From contig JAANWY010000319.1 in assembly GCA_018263655.1 (NCBI GenBank), forward strand, positions 802-9,884: DNA of 9,083 bases, read 5' to 3'. Both the position numbers and the translations under genes were made by a program. Under the pieces are notes generated by a model that did no database searches, was not told where the DNA came from, and was given only the letters and a program-made list of their open reading frames with translations. Source of the DNA: Anaerolineales bacterium (GTDB taxonomy: Bacteria; Chloroflexota; Anaerolineae; Epilineales; JAANWY01). Of the stretch, positions 1 to 5,449 are shown piece by piece; the stretch's first letter is position 1, and each line of letters begins with the position of its first letter.

Positions 1-73
1 AAAGCAACGCCGACTCGCGGCCTATGCCGCTGCCGGCGCCGGTGATCAAAGCAACCTTGTTTTCAAGTCTCAA
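1..73 (-). CDS. Short-chain dehydrogenase/reductase (SDR), N-terminal fragment
   Basis: Only the first 24 codons lie in the window; the gene continues beyond base 1. Reading leftward from a TTG at 73 gives MRLENKVALITGAGSGIGRE followed by SALL. This is the classical SDR start: a short beta strand and then the TGxxxGxG dinucleotide-binding motif (TGAGSGIG, residues 11-18) of the Rossmann fold. TTG is chosen as start because a perfect AGGAGG (82-87) lies 8 bases upstream and because SDR proteins usually begin four to six residues before the KVALITG strand. The family carries out NAD(P)-dependent oxidation or reduction of alcohols and carbonyls in the cytoplasm; the substrate cannot be told from this piece. 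It lies 121 bp downstream of the amine-ligase gene on the same strand, so it probably belongs to the same transcription unit, although a hairpin lies between them. In actinobacterial glnA4 clusters an SDR also accompanies the ligase (from memory). Confidence 0.88.
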   Translation of the reverse strand, partial: MRLENKVALITGAGSGIGRESALL

Positions 74-109
74 CTCTCGTTCCTCCTGTATCTCCTCAAG
101 AAGTTCGGC

Positions 110-177
110 AAGGTCTCCTGACCGCCGCCGGCGTGGGCCCTTCGATGAACTCAGGACGCCGCTCGGTCGGAGACCTT
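110..177. repeat. Hairpin-forming repeat (copy A of the CCTGAG/TCGAAGGG family)
   Basis: Inverted arms at 110-124 and 164-177 pair over 14 bp with a single bulged T at 119. A second stem forms inside (CGGCGT at 129-134 with ACGCCG at 156-161). The loop side carries, on the minus strand at 157-138, the core GTCCTGAG-TTCA-TCGAAGGG. The same core with a different 4-base centre is found at 9036-9055. The element fills most of the spacer between the ligase stop codon and the SDR ribosome binding site. There it could act as an attenuator, an mRNA-processing or stabilising hairpin, or simply be a dispersed non-coding repeat. No U-run follows on either strand, so a plain intrinsic terminator is unlikely. 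Confidence 0.7.
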
Positions 178-194
178 CGCTCAACCGGAGGGCT

Positions 195-1574
195 TTACAC
201 GCGTTCGAAGTAGCGTTTGCGCTCCCAGTCGGTTACGGCGTTATCGTAAGCCTCCTGCTCGGTGCGGTAGAAGTGGGCATAGTGCTCCACCACCTCTGTT
301 CCCAACGCCTGCTGGGCGAACTCGCTCTGTTCGAAGAGGTCGGTGGCCTCACTCAGATCACGGGGCACGTGAGGCAGCTCTTGGGCTACGTAGATGTCTC
401 CCTCGAAGATCGACGGCGGCTCGATTTGATTGGCTATTCCATCCAGACCCGAGGCCAGAGAGGCGGCAAAAGCCAGGTAGGGATTGCAATCAGCGCCGGG
501 GATGCGACACTCGATGCGCAGACTGGCGCCGTCGCCCACCACTCGGAAGCCAGCGGTGCGGTTGTCGTGGCTCCATGCTATCCGGGTCGGCGCCCAGGAG
601 CCGGCCTGGTAGCGCTTGTAGGCATTGACCGTGGGAGCATAGAAAACCATTAGCTCGGGGACATGGGCGATCCAGCCGCCCAGAAACCAGCGAAAGACAG
701 GGGAGCAATGCACCGGCCCGATTACGTCGTCGCCAGGGAAGGCGTTGCGGCCGTCCTGCCATAGGCTCAGGTGCACGTGGCAACTGGACCCCGCCTGGCC
801 GGCTGTGTGCTTGGCCATGAAAGTCACACTCAACTCCAGTTGATCAGCTACCTCCTTGAAACATTGTTTGAAGATGCTGTGGCGATCGGCCATGGTGATC
901 GCATCGGCGTAGCGTACGTTTAGCTCGTGCTGGCCCAGGCCCCACTCGCCTTTAGAGTTCTCCACTGGTACCCCGGAGCGCTTCAGGTGCCGGCGTACAG
1001 CGGCGTTTAGCACCTCCTCGCGGGCACCCTGCAACATGTGATAGTCTTCGATGTACCAGCCGGCCGGTTCCAGGCTGTCGTAGCCCTGGCCGGCAGCCTC
1101 CCGGTAGGAATCCAGGAAGATGTAGTACTCCAGCTCCGAGCCGGCCATAGCTGTGTAGCCTATGCTCGTAGCCTGTTCCACTTGACGGCGCAGGATGGAG
1201 CGTGGCGCCACAGCTACCATCTCGTGGGATTGCGTGTCTTCCACGTCGCAGATCACCATGGCGGTTTTATCCAGCCAGCTAGCCACCCGCAGGGTGTTGA
1301 GATCGGGTACCAGGTGGACGTCTCCGTAGCCTAGCTCCCAGTTGGCGAAGCGGTACCCCGGCACCGGTTCCATCTCCATGTCAGCGGTCAGCAGGTAATC
1401 GCAGACGTGGGTGCCGTGCTCCGCTGCATTGTCCAGAAAGAAGTCAGCGTCCAGGCGCTTGCCCATGAAGCGGCCATAGAGATCGGAGAAGACCATCAGG
1501 ACGGTTTCAATCGCCTCGTCGCTGACAAGCTGTCGCAGTTGCTCCAGCGTTAGCATGCCCGTGATGTCTGACAT
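195..1574 (-). CDS. Glutamine-synthetase-family ligase, probably a gamma-glutamyl-amine synthetase (GlnA4/PuuA type)
   Basis: A 459-residue cytoplasmic ATP-dependent ligase. The beta-grasp part has the strand-end SDLYGRFMGK (30-39). The catalytic part shows the metal and nucleotide ligands of the family: SELEY (E147, E149), GEWGLGQHE (E210, E217), GSSCHVH (H266, H268), NAYKR (R321), DNRTAGFR (R339) and RIECRIPGADCNPYLAFA (E355, R357). The catalytic glutamate of ammonia-using enzymes, in the usual 'PGYEAP' loop, is replaced by Trp327 (AGSWAP). The Tyr adenylylation loop is not apparent. Both points suggest an organic amine rather than ammonia as acceptor, as in PuuA (putrescine) or Streptomyces GlnA4 (ethanolamine); the true substrate is unknown. 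The ATG at 1574 is used. A GTG at 1586 overlaps the preceding permease stop as GTGA and is an alternative; the AGGAG nearby is too close to the GTG and rather far from the ATG. The open frame extends further upstream, but only through permease sequence. The gene is tightly coupled to the transporter genes. Confidence 0.93.
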   Translation of the reverse strand: MSDITGMLTLEQLRQLVSDEAIETVLMVFSDLYGRFMGKRLDADFFLDNAAEHGTHVCDYLLTADMEMEPVPGYRFANWELGYGDVHLVPDLNTLRVASWLDKTAMVICDVEDTQSHEMVAVAPRSILRRQVEQATSIGYTAMAGSELEYYIFLDSYREAAGQGYDSLEPAGWYIEDYHMLQGAREEVLNAAVRRHLKRSGVPVENSKGEWGLGQHELNVRYADAITMADRHSIFKQCFKEVADQLELSVTFMAKHTAGQAGSSCHVHLSLWQDGRNAFPGDDVIGPVHCSPVFRWFLGGWIAHVPELMVFYAPTVNAYKRYQAGSWAPTRIAWSHDNRTAGFRVVGDGASLRIECRIPGADCNPYLAFAASLASGLDGIANQIEPPSIFEGDIYVAQELPHVPRDLSEATDLFEQSEFAQQALGTEVVEHYAHFYRTEQEAYDNAVTDWERKRYFERV

Positions 1575-1582
1575 GGGTACGT

Positions 1583-2407
1583 TCACTTCTCCTGGCCTAA
1601 TGCGAATCCACGGGTGAATTGTCGATGCAACAGAATGAAGACAACCATGGGAGGCAACATGGCCAGGACCGCGCCGGCCATCACGACGCCCCAGTTTGTC
1701 GTGTCCTGACCAGCCGTCATGCCCCGCAAGCCAACCTGCACGACCTGCCGGGCGTCTTCGCGGATGATGATCAGCGGCCACAGATACTGATTCCACATGT
1801 AGATCAACTGAATCAGGGCGAGGGCGCCGATGGTGTTCCACGACATAGGGATGAGGATACTCCACAGGAAGCGCAGGGGGCCGGCGCCATCCGCCCTGGC
1901 AGCATCTACCATATCTGACGGTATGCTGGAGAAATGCTGGCGAAAGAGGAACACGCCGGTGGCGCTGGCCAGGAAGGGTACAATCAGCGCCGGATAGCTG
2001 TTGCCCCACCCCAGATCAGAGACCAGGTCGAACAGGGCGATGATCAGGATGTGGGTGGGCATCATCAAGGTGAACAAAATGAAGTAGAAGATGTAGTCCT
2101 TCAGCGGAAAGGCGAAGTAGACCAGGGCCAGGCCGGCTAACATAGAGAGAGCCGTCTTGGCTACGGTTACAGCGATGGCGATGTAGGTGCTGTTGACCAT
2201 GTACTGGCCCAGGCTGAAAGCGTTCCACGCTGTGCGGTAGTTGTCCAAGAGGGCCGTCCCAGGCGTCAGTTGCGGTGGAAAGCGGAATACCTCGGCGCGC
2301 GTCTGCGTCGACTTGGCCAGTGCAAACAACACTGGCGCCAGCACAATGATACATGTAATGATTAGGGCGATGTGGGTGAGCAGATCCAGGCGAGTTCGAC
2401 GTGACAT
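1583..2407 (-). CDS. ugpE: ABC transporter permease, CUT1 family, UgpE-like
   Basis: A 274-residue inner-membrane protein with about six hydrophobic helices (roughly 10-30, 70-97, 104-126, 136-156, 188-214 and 240-260). The cytoplasmic EAA loop that docks the ATPase is at 168-188 (DAARADGAG...ILIPM). Details match what I remember of E. coli UgpE: FPLKDYIFYFI, ASATGVFLFRQ, MWNQYLWPL, and a C-terminus ending RGFALGQEK, comparable to RGLVDSEK. It should form the channel as a heterodimer with the upstream UgpA-like protein. The ATG at 2407 has GGAGG seven bases upstream. That site lies inside the last two sense codons of ugpA, and only 3 bp separate the genes, so translation is probably coupled. 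The family is clear. The transported compound is not, because specificity lies mostly in the binding protein; the symbol denotes the family rather than proven glycerol-3-phosphate transport. Confidence 0.93.
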   Translation of the reverse strand: MSRRTRLDLLTHIALIITCIIVLAPVLFALAKSTQTRAEVFRFPPQLTPGTALLDNYRTAWNAFSLGQYMVNSTYIAIAVTVAKTALSMLAGLALVYFAFPLKDYIFYFILFTLMMPTHILIIALFDLVSDLGWGNSYPALIVPFLASATGVFLFRQHFSSIPSDMVDAARADGAGPLRFLWSILIPMSWNTIGALALIQLIYMWNQYLWPLIIIREDARQVVQVGLRGMTAGQDTTNWGVVMAGAVLAMLPPMVVFILLHRQFTRGFALGQEK

Positions 2408-2410
2408 GGC

Positions 2411-3304
2411 TTAGCCTCCGTAGTGCACTAGGCGACCGCTGGTGCGGAATTGAACCATCGTCAACGCGATGACGGCCAAGAACAAAATGACCGACTGAGC
2501 CGCTGCGAGTCCAGTCTTATAGTATTCGAAACCATCGCGATAGAGATTGTAGATCATGACGTTGGTGGAATCCAGCGGCCCGCCTTTGGTTACGATGTCT
2601 ATCATGCCGAAGATGCCGAAAAAGGAGTAGGTGATGTTGGTGATCAACAAGAAGAACGTCATGGGCGACAGGAGCGGAAAGACCACAGACCAGAAACGTT
2701 TCCACGCGCCGGCGCCATCGATCTCGGCTGCCTCCAACACGTCCGTGTTCAGATTCTGCAAGCCGGCCAGGTAGAAGACTACGTTGTAGCCCAGGTTCTT
2801 CCAGATGCTGGCCATGATGATCAGGAGTATCGCCAGGCGTGGGTTGCCGAGCCAATTCAGTTCCTTGCCGATGACGCGGAACATCAGGTAGTTGGCCGCG
2901 CCGAAGCCGGGCGAGAACATGAAAAGAAAGACGATCCCGGCCACCGCCGGCGACAGGGCGTAGGGCCAGATGAGCAGAATGCGGTAGATGGACGCGCCCC
3001 AAATCTCTCGATTGGCCAACATGGCAATCGCTAATGAGATGGCCAACCCGCCGATCACCACACTGGCAGTGATAATGGCCGTTACCTGGAGAGTGTGGAG
3101 GTAGCCGGGGTCTTGTGCCAGACTAATGAAGTTTTCCAGACCGGTGAACTGTTTCTTAAGGCCCAGGAACGCCACCCGGTACGTAGAGAGAATAAACGTC
3201 CGGATGACGGGGTAGTACAGGAAAACGACCAGAATCAGCAGGGTGGGCGAGAGGAGCACAAAGGGGAGCACCTTGCTCTTGAATCTTGCTGGGTATTCGT
3301 ACAT
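2411..3304 (-). CDS. ugpA: ABC transporter permease, CUT1 family, UgpA-like
   Basis: A 297-residue membrane protein. It has an N-terminal helix at 12-34 (LPFVLLSPTLLILVVFLYYP), further helices near 74-97, 108-131, 157-180, 207-232 and 267-285, and the EAA loop at 190-212 (LEAAEIDGAG...VVFPLL). The stretch TKGGPLDSTNVMIYNLYRDG followed by an AAAQSVILF helix and a VQFR tail resembles E. coli UgpA as I remember it. It pairs with the UgpE-like permease 3 bp downstream. The ATG at 3304 is chosen because AAGGA lies seven bases upstream. A TTG six codons earlier (3322) is open in frame but lacks a good ribosome site. The gene is separated from the binding-protein gene by 329 bp containing a hairpin and a repeat, which is unusual for this operon type and suggests different expression levels. 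Confidence 0.93.
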   Translation of the reverse strand: MYEYPARFKSKVLPFVLLSPTLLILVVFLYYPVIRTFILSTYRVAFLGLKKQFTGLENFISLAQDPGYLHTLQVTAIITASVVIGGLAISLAIAMLANREIWGASIYRILLIWPYALSPAVAGIVFLFMFSPGFGAANYLMFRVIGKELNWLGNPRLAILLIIMASIWKNLGYNVVFYLAGLQNLNTDVLEAAEIDGAGAWKRFWSVVFPLLSPMTFFLLITNITYSFFGIFGMIDIVTKGGPLDSTNVMIYNLYRDGFEYYKTGLAAAQSVILFLAVIALTMVQFRTSGRLVHYGG

Positions 3305-3393
3305 GAACGAATCCTTTCCCAACTGGCTCTAAGGGAATATGCTTGGAAGACAGCTTGAAAAACAGTCGTAAGCGTTCAGATGATAGCTCACGA

Positions 3394-3517
3394 AGCATCC
3401 TGAGTAGGCCGGAACGCAGTGGAGGACGTATCGAAGGGTGCGGTCCATGCGAGGAACCGTCGCAAACCCGCACCCCTCGATACGTGCTCAACGTCGTTTC
3501 GCGCTACTCGGGATGCT
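3394..3517. repeat. Large imperfect inverted repeat, 50-bp arms
   Basis: Bases 3394-3443 and the reverse complement of 3468-3517 align without gaps and agree at 41 of 50 positions; 24 bases lie between the arms. Each arm begins with AGCATCC(T/C)GAGTAG and ends with ACGTATCGA(A/G)GGGTGCGG. The ends of each arm therefore carry the same CCTGAG and TCGAAGGG blocks seen at 138-157 and 9036-9055, here separated by a longer centre. No coding frame of note crosses it and no transposase is nearby. It lies between the ugpB-like and ugpA-like genes. It may be a pair of oppositely oriented copies of a dispersed repeat, or one long cruciform-forming element. The nine differences are scattered through the arms. 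Confidence 0.8.
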
Positions 3518-3552
3518 AGTCCTGATACCTCCTGAACGGCTACAAACAGTCA

Positions 3553-3595
3553 AGAGATCGGGGAACCGGCAATTAGAGCCGATTCCCCGATCTCT
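3553..3595 (-). terminator. Strong intercistronic hairpin after the binding-protein gene
   Basis: A 13-bp perfect stem (AGAGATCGGGGAA at 3553-3565 with its complement at 3583-3595), one C-A mismatch, a 4-bp inner stem (CGGC/GCCG) and a 7-base loop. It starts 39 bp downstream of the ugpB stop codon as transcribed. The bases after it on the minus strand (TGACTGTTTGT) are only moderately T-rich. It may therefore be a partial terminator or an mRNA 3'-end stabiliser that keeps the binding protein more abundant than the permeases, the role known for the hairpin region between malE and malF in E. coli. That role is inferred here. Confidence 0.6.
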
Positions 3596-3633
3596 GCTTG
3601 CGCTCGGTTCTGCCCCGTGCGGGCCGGGGGAAC

Positions 3634-5046
3634 CTACTGCACGGACTTGTTGTAGTCCTCGATTGCCTTGTCGGCTTCTACCTTGGCCGCTGACAGAGCC
3701 TCGTCCACCGAGGCTTCGCCGGCCAACACCTTCTCCACAGCCTGCTCGACAATCGTGCGGACCTCGGGGAAGGCGCCGATCAGCGCGCCCTGGGTGGCCC
3801 GAACAGGCTTGGTTTCCAGCAACTGATCAAAGGCTGCCTGATAGGCCGGGTTCATCTCGAACCAGTTCTCGACCTCCAGCACATCCACCGAAGACTTGCG
3901 GATGGGGAAGTAGCCGGTGGCCTTGTGCCAGCGGACAGCGTTCTCGGTGTTGGTGAACCAGATGATGAAATCCTTAGCGGCCTGCATCTCCGCGTCAGGA
4001 TGCCCGCCCGTCAGCCACATGCTGGCGCCGCCAACGATCACACCTTGCCGTTCGCTATCTTCCGGATATGGCAGGTAAGAGGTGCCCAGCTCGAAGCCGT
4101 TCTCCGCGGCATCGTTCTGGCGGTTCACCACGTCACTGGTGGAGGTGATCTCCATGGCGGCCTGGCCGGAGACGAAGATGGCGTCTGCGCCGCTCCAGTC
4201 TTCCAGCTTGCCGCTGTAGGCGTAGTAGCCCTTGTCGTGCATTTCCTTCCACCAGCTCACGATGGTCTTGGCCGCATCGCTGGTCAGGAAGACCTCAGTG
4301 GCCCGGGCGTCCCGCCCGTTGCCGTTGTTGGCCAACTCGGCGCCCATGTTGGCCATCCACTGCTCGAAGAACCAAGTGTGGAGCGGCCAGGAGATGCAGT
4401 TCTTGGCTGCGCCACTGGAGACGATCTGCTCGCAGACGTCGAGCATTTCCTCGAAAGTCTCAGGCGGCGCCTCGGGGTCCAGGCCGGCCTCGCGGAAGAT
4501 GTCCTTGTTGTAGTACAGGATCGGGTTGGAGGAGTTCCACGGCATGGAGTTGAACTTGCCGCCGATCTTGTAGTAGTTGGCCACGCCTCCGATGTAGTCG
4601 TCCGGCTGGAACTCGGGACCTTTCACGTAATCCTCGATGGGCACGAAGATGCCGGAGTCGATGGCCAATTGGGACCCGATCTCGAAGATCTGGACGATGT
4701 GTGGTGGGTTCCCCTGCTTCGCCGCTAGAATGGACGCGTTCAACGTGTCGCGGTAGGAACCCTTGTTCTCCACCTTCACAAAGGTGCCGGGGTGAGTGTA
4801 GTTATAGTCAGTCACCATACGCTGGATGAGGAGCTTGCGCCCGCCGCCGAAGGCGTGCCAAAAGTCGACGACCGTCGCACCTTCGGGGACGGTCACCTCG
4901 GTCTCCGCTTCCACTTCCACGACGCGGGTGACTTCGACCTCCTTCACTTGCACTTCCCCGGGGGCCGCTGTCGTGCAGGCGGATACCGTGATTAGGAGGG
5001 TGGCAATCAGTAGACCTAAGGCCAGAAGCTTATGTGTCGAATTCAT
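3634..5046 (-). CDS. ugpB: Extracellular solute-binding lipoprotein, UgpB-like (ABC transporter)
   Basis: A 470-residue lipoprotein. A lipobox signal peptide (MNSTHKLLAL...LITVSAC) places the lipidated cysteine at residue 24. It is followed by a charged Val/Glu-rich tether (31-53, containing VEVTRVVEVE) and a periplasmic-binding-protein fold of cluster D type. Segments matching E. coli UgpB from memory are VVDFWHAFGGG (59-69), KGSYRDTLNA (95-104), GNPPHIVQIFEIG (112-124), PWNSSNPILYYNKD (169-182), VGGASMWL (338-345), WHKATGYFPI (373-382) and FPEVRTIVE (426-434). Most of the positions I recall as glycerol-3-phosphate contacts have equivalents (Y98, E122, S172/S173, G339/G340, Y379). The C-terminal arginine of E. 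coli (GLRLG) appears as Leu422 (GALIG), so the ligand may differ. Start: ATG at 5046 with AAGGAG nine bases upstream. It is the first gene of the minus-strand series and probably the most strongly expressed. No ATPase gene is present, which is common where one ATPase serves many CUT1 systems. Confidence 0.94.
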   Translation of the reverse strand: MNSTHKLLALGLLIATLLITVSACTTAAPGEVQVKEVEVTRVVEVEAETEVTVPEGATVVDFWHAFGGGRKLLIQRMVTDYNYTHPGTFVKVENKGSYRDTLNASILAAKQGNPPHIVQIFEIGSQLAIDSGIFVPIEDYVKGPEFQPDDYIGGVANYYKIGGKFNSMPWNSSNPILYYNKDIFREAGLDPEAPPETFEEMLDVCEQIVSSGAAKNCISWPLHTWFFEQWMANMGAELANNGNGRDARATEVFLTSDAAKTIVSWWKEMHDKGYYAYSGKLEDWSGADAIFVSGQAAMEITSTSDVVNRQNDAAENGFELGTSYLPYPEDSERQGVIVGGASMWLTGGHPDAEMQAAKDFIIWFTNTENAVRWHKATGYFPIRKSSVDVLEVENWFEMNPAYQAAFDQLLETKPVRATQGALIGAFPEVRTIVEQAVEKVLAGEASVDEALSAAKVEADKAIEDYNKSVQ

Positions 5047-5141
5047 GTCGTGTTTCTCCTTATGTTGTGGCTCATGTATCGTTACAGTGTGGTGGACGGG
5101 TTGTTAGTCGGTGGCGATCGCTCTTGTTGATCTACTGTGAT

Positions 5142-5170
5142 CCGATAGCATCACCTCCTCGTGTGCTCAA
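5142..5170 (-). promoter_or_regulatory. Candidate sigma70-type promoter for the transporter series
   Basis: On the minus strand, TTGAGC (5170-5165), a 17-base spacer and TATCGG (5147-5142), with TG one base ahead of the -10 (extended -10). It would give a leader of about 90 bases before the ugpB ATG at 5046. The -10 matches the consensus at only three positions, so the call rests on the spacing and the extended -10. Confidence 0.3.
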
Positions 5171-5174
5171 GACC

Positions 5175-5234
5175 TGTCGGGAAGCAGTAGAGGCCGCTCC
5201 AAGGCGGCCGATTGCCTAGCGCGGAAGCCCGACA
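5175..5234. other. Structured non-coding segment in the divergent spacer
   Basis: An outer pair TGTCGGG (5175-5181) and CCCGACA (5228-5234) encloses a tight hairpin GGCCGC-TCCAAG-GCGGCC (5192-5209). It lies upstream of both divergent genes. The rest of the spacer to 5350 holds a 7-base direct repeat GTAGCTG at 5246 and 5259, and I see no gene in it. The segment could be a regulatory cruciform or protein-binding site; there is no direct evidence for either. Confidence 0.35.
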
Positions 5235-5350
5235 TATTATTCCCGGTAGCTGTGGCCTGTAGCTGGAACGTAGAAGCGGCTTTCCGATGAGATCTCTTTG
5301 ATGTGTGCCGCGGTTGGAGGAGCGTGGTTGGTTGAAGGTGTAAGTCCAGC

Positions 5351-5379
5351 TTGCAAGCCCGCTCTTAGTATATCATAAT
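5351..5379 (+). promoter_or_regulatory. Candidate sigma70-type promoter of the HTH/receiver regulator
   Basis: TTGCAA (5351-5356), a 17-base spacer and CATAAT (5374-5379) match the consensus at 4 of 6 and 5 of 6 positions in a locally AT-rich stretch. Transcription would begin near 5386, giving a leader of about 64 bases before the ATG at 5450. This argues against the in-frame ATG at 5384 as the start codon. Confidence 0.5.
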
Positions 5380-5410
5380 TGGCATGCTAAAATCTACACG
5401 ATTTTGCCAA
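5379..5410 (+). promoter_or_regulatory. Palindromic operator candidate over the transcription start
   Basis: TTGGCATGCTAA (5379-5390) is a near-perfect 12-bp palindrome (10 of 12 positions) abutting the -10 box. It also forms part of a larger inverted repeat: TTGGC (5379-5383) and AAAATC (5389-5394) pair with GATTTT (5400-5405) and GCCAA (5406-5410) around a TACAC loop. The position suits autorepression or a 5' leader hairpin. The binding factor is unknown. Confidence 0.35.
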
Positions 5411-5449
5411 ACATGTGACAAGAACATGCCATTGCGCTGGGAGTCAACG

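Noticed and set aside
24..653. Plus-strand open frame of 209 codons
   Set aside because: It is antisense to the ligase, lacks recognisable domains and crosses a non-coding repeat, and the ligase on the other strand explains the open frame through codon bias.
1575..2009. Upstream extension of the ligase reading frame to 2009
   Set aside because: It lies wholly inside the ugpE-like permease in another frame and has no family similarity; the homology starts at MSDITGMLTL near 1574.
2450..3034. Plus-strand open frame antisense to the ugpA-like gene
   Set aside because: Its product is extremely rich in charged residues and Gln, as expected of the antisense of a hydrophobic membrane protein.
3305..3322. 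TTG at 3322 as start of the ugpA-like gene
   Set aside because: It lacks a good ribosome site, while the ATG at 3304 has AAGGA at seven bases.
3394..3595. CRISPR array or insertion-sequence end pair
   Set aside because: The repeats are inverted rather than regularly spaced direct repeats, and there is no cas or transposase gene in the window.
3925..4728. Plus-strand open frame of 267 codons
   Set aside because: It is antisense to the clearly identified binding protein, with no recognisable motif or ribosome site.
5114..5121. GCGATCGC octamer (HIP1-like)
   Set aside because: Only this one copy was noticed, in GC-rich DNA, so it carries no signal for a cyanobacterial origin.
5150..5159. Plus-strand ATCACCTCCT resembling the 3' end of 16S rRNA
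   Set aside because: There is no rRNA sequence around it; the match is limited to the anti-Shine-Dalgarno segment.
5384..5449. Longer N-terminus of the regulator containing a CQTC pair
   Set aside because: The proposed transcription start (about 5386) lies after this ATG, there is no ribosome site, and the ATG at 5450 has a good one.
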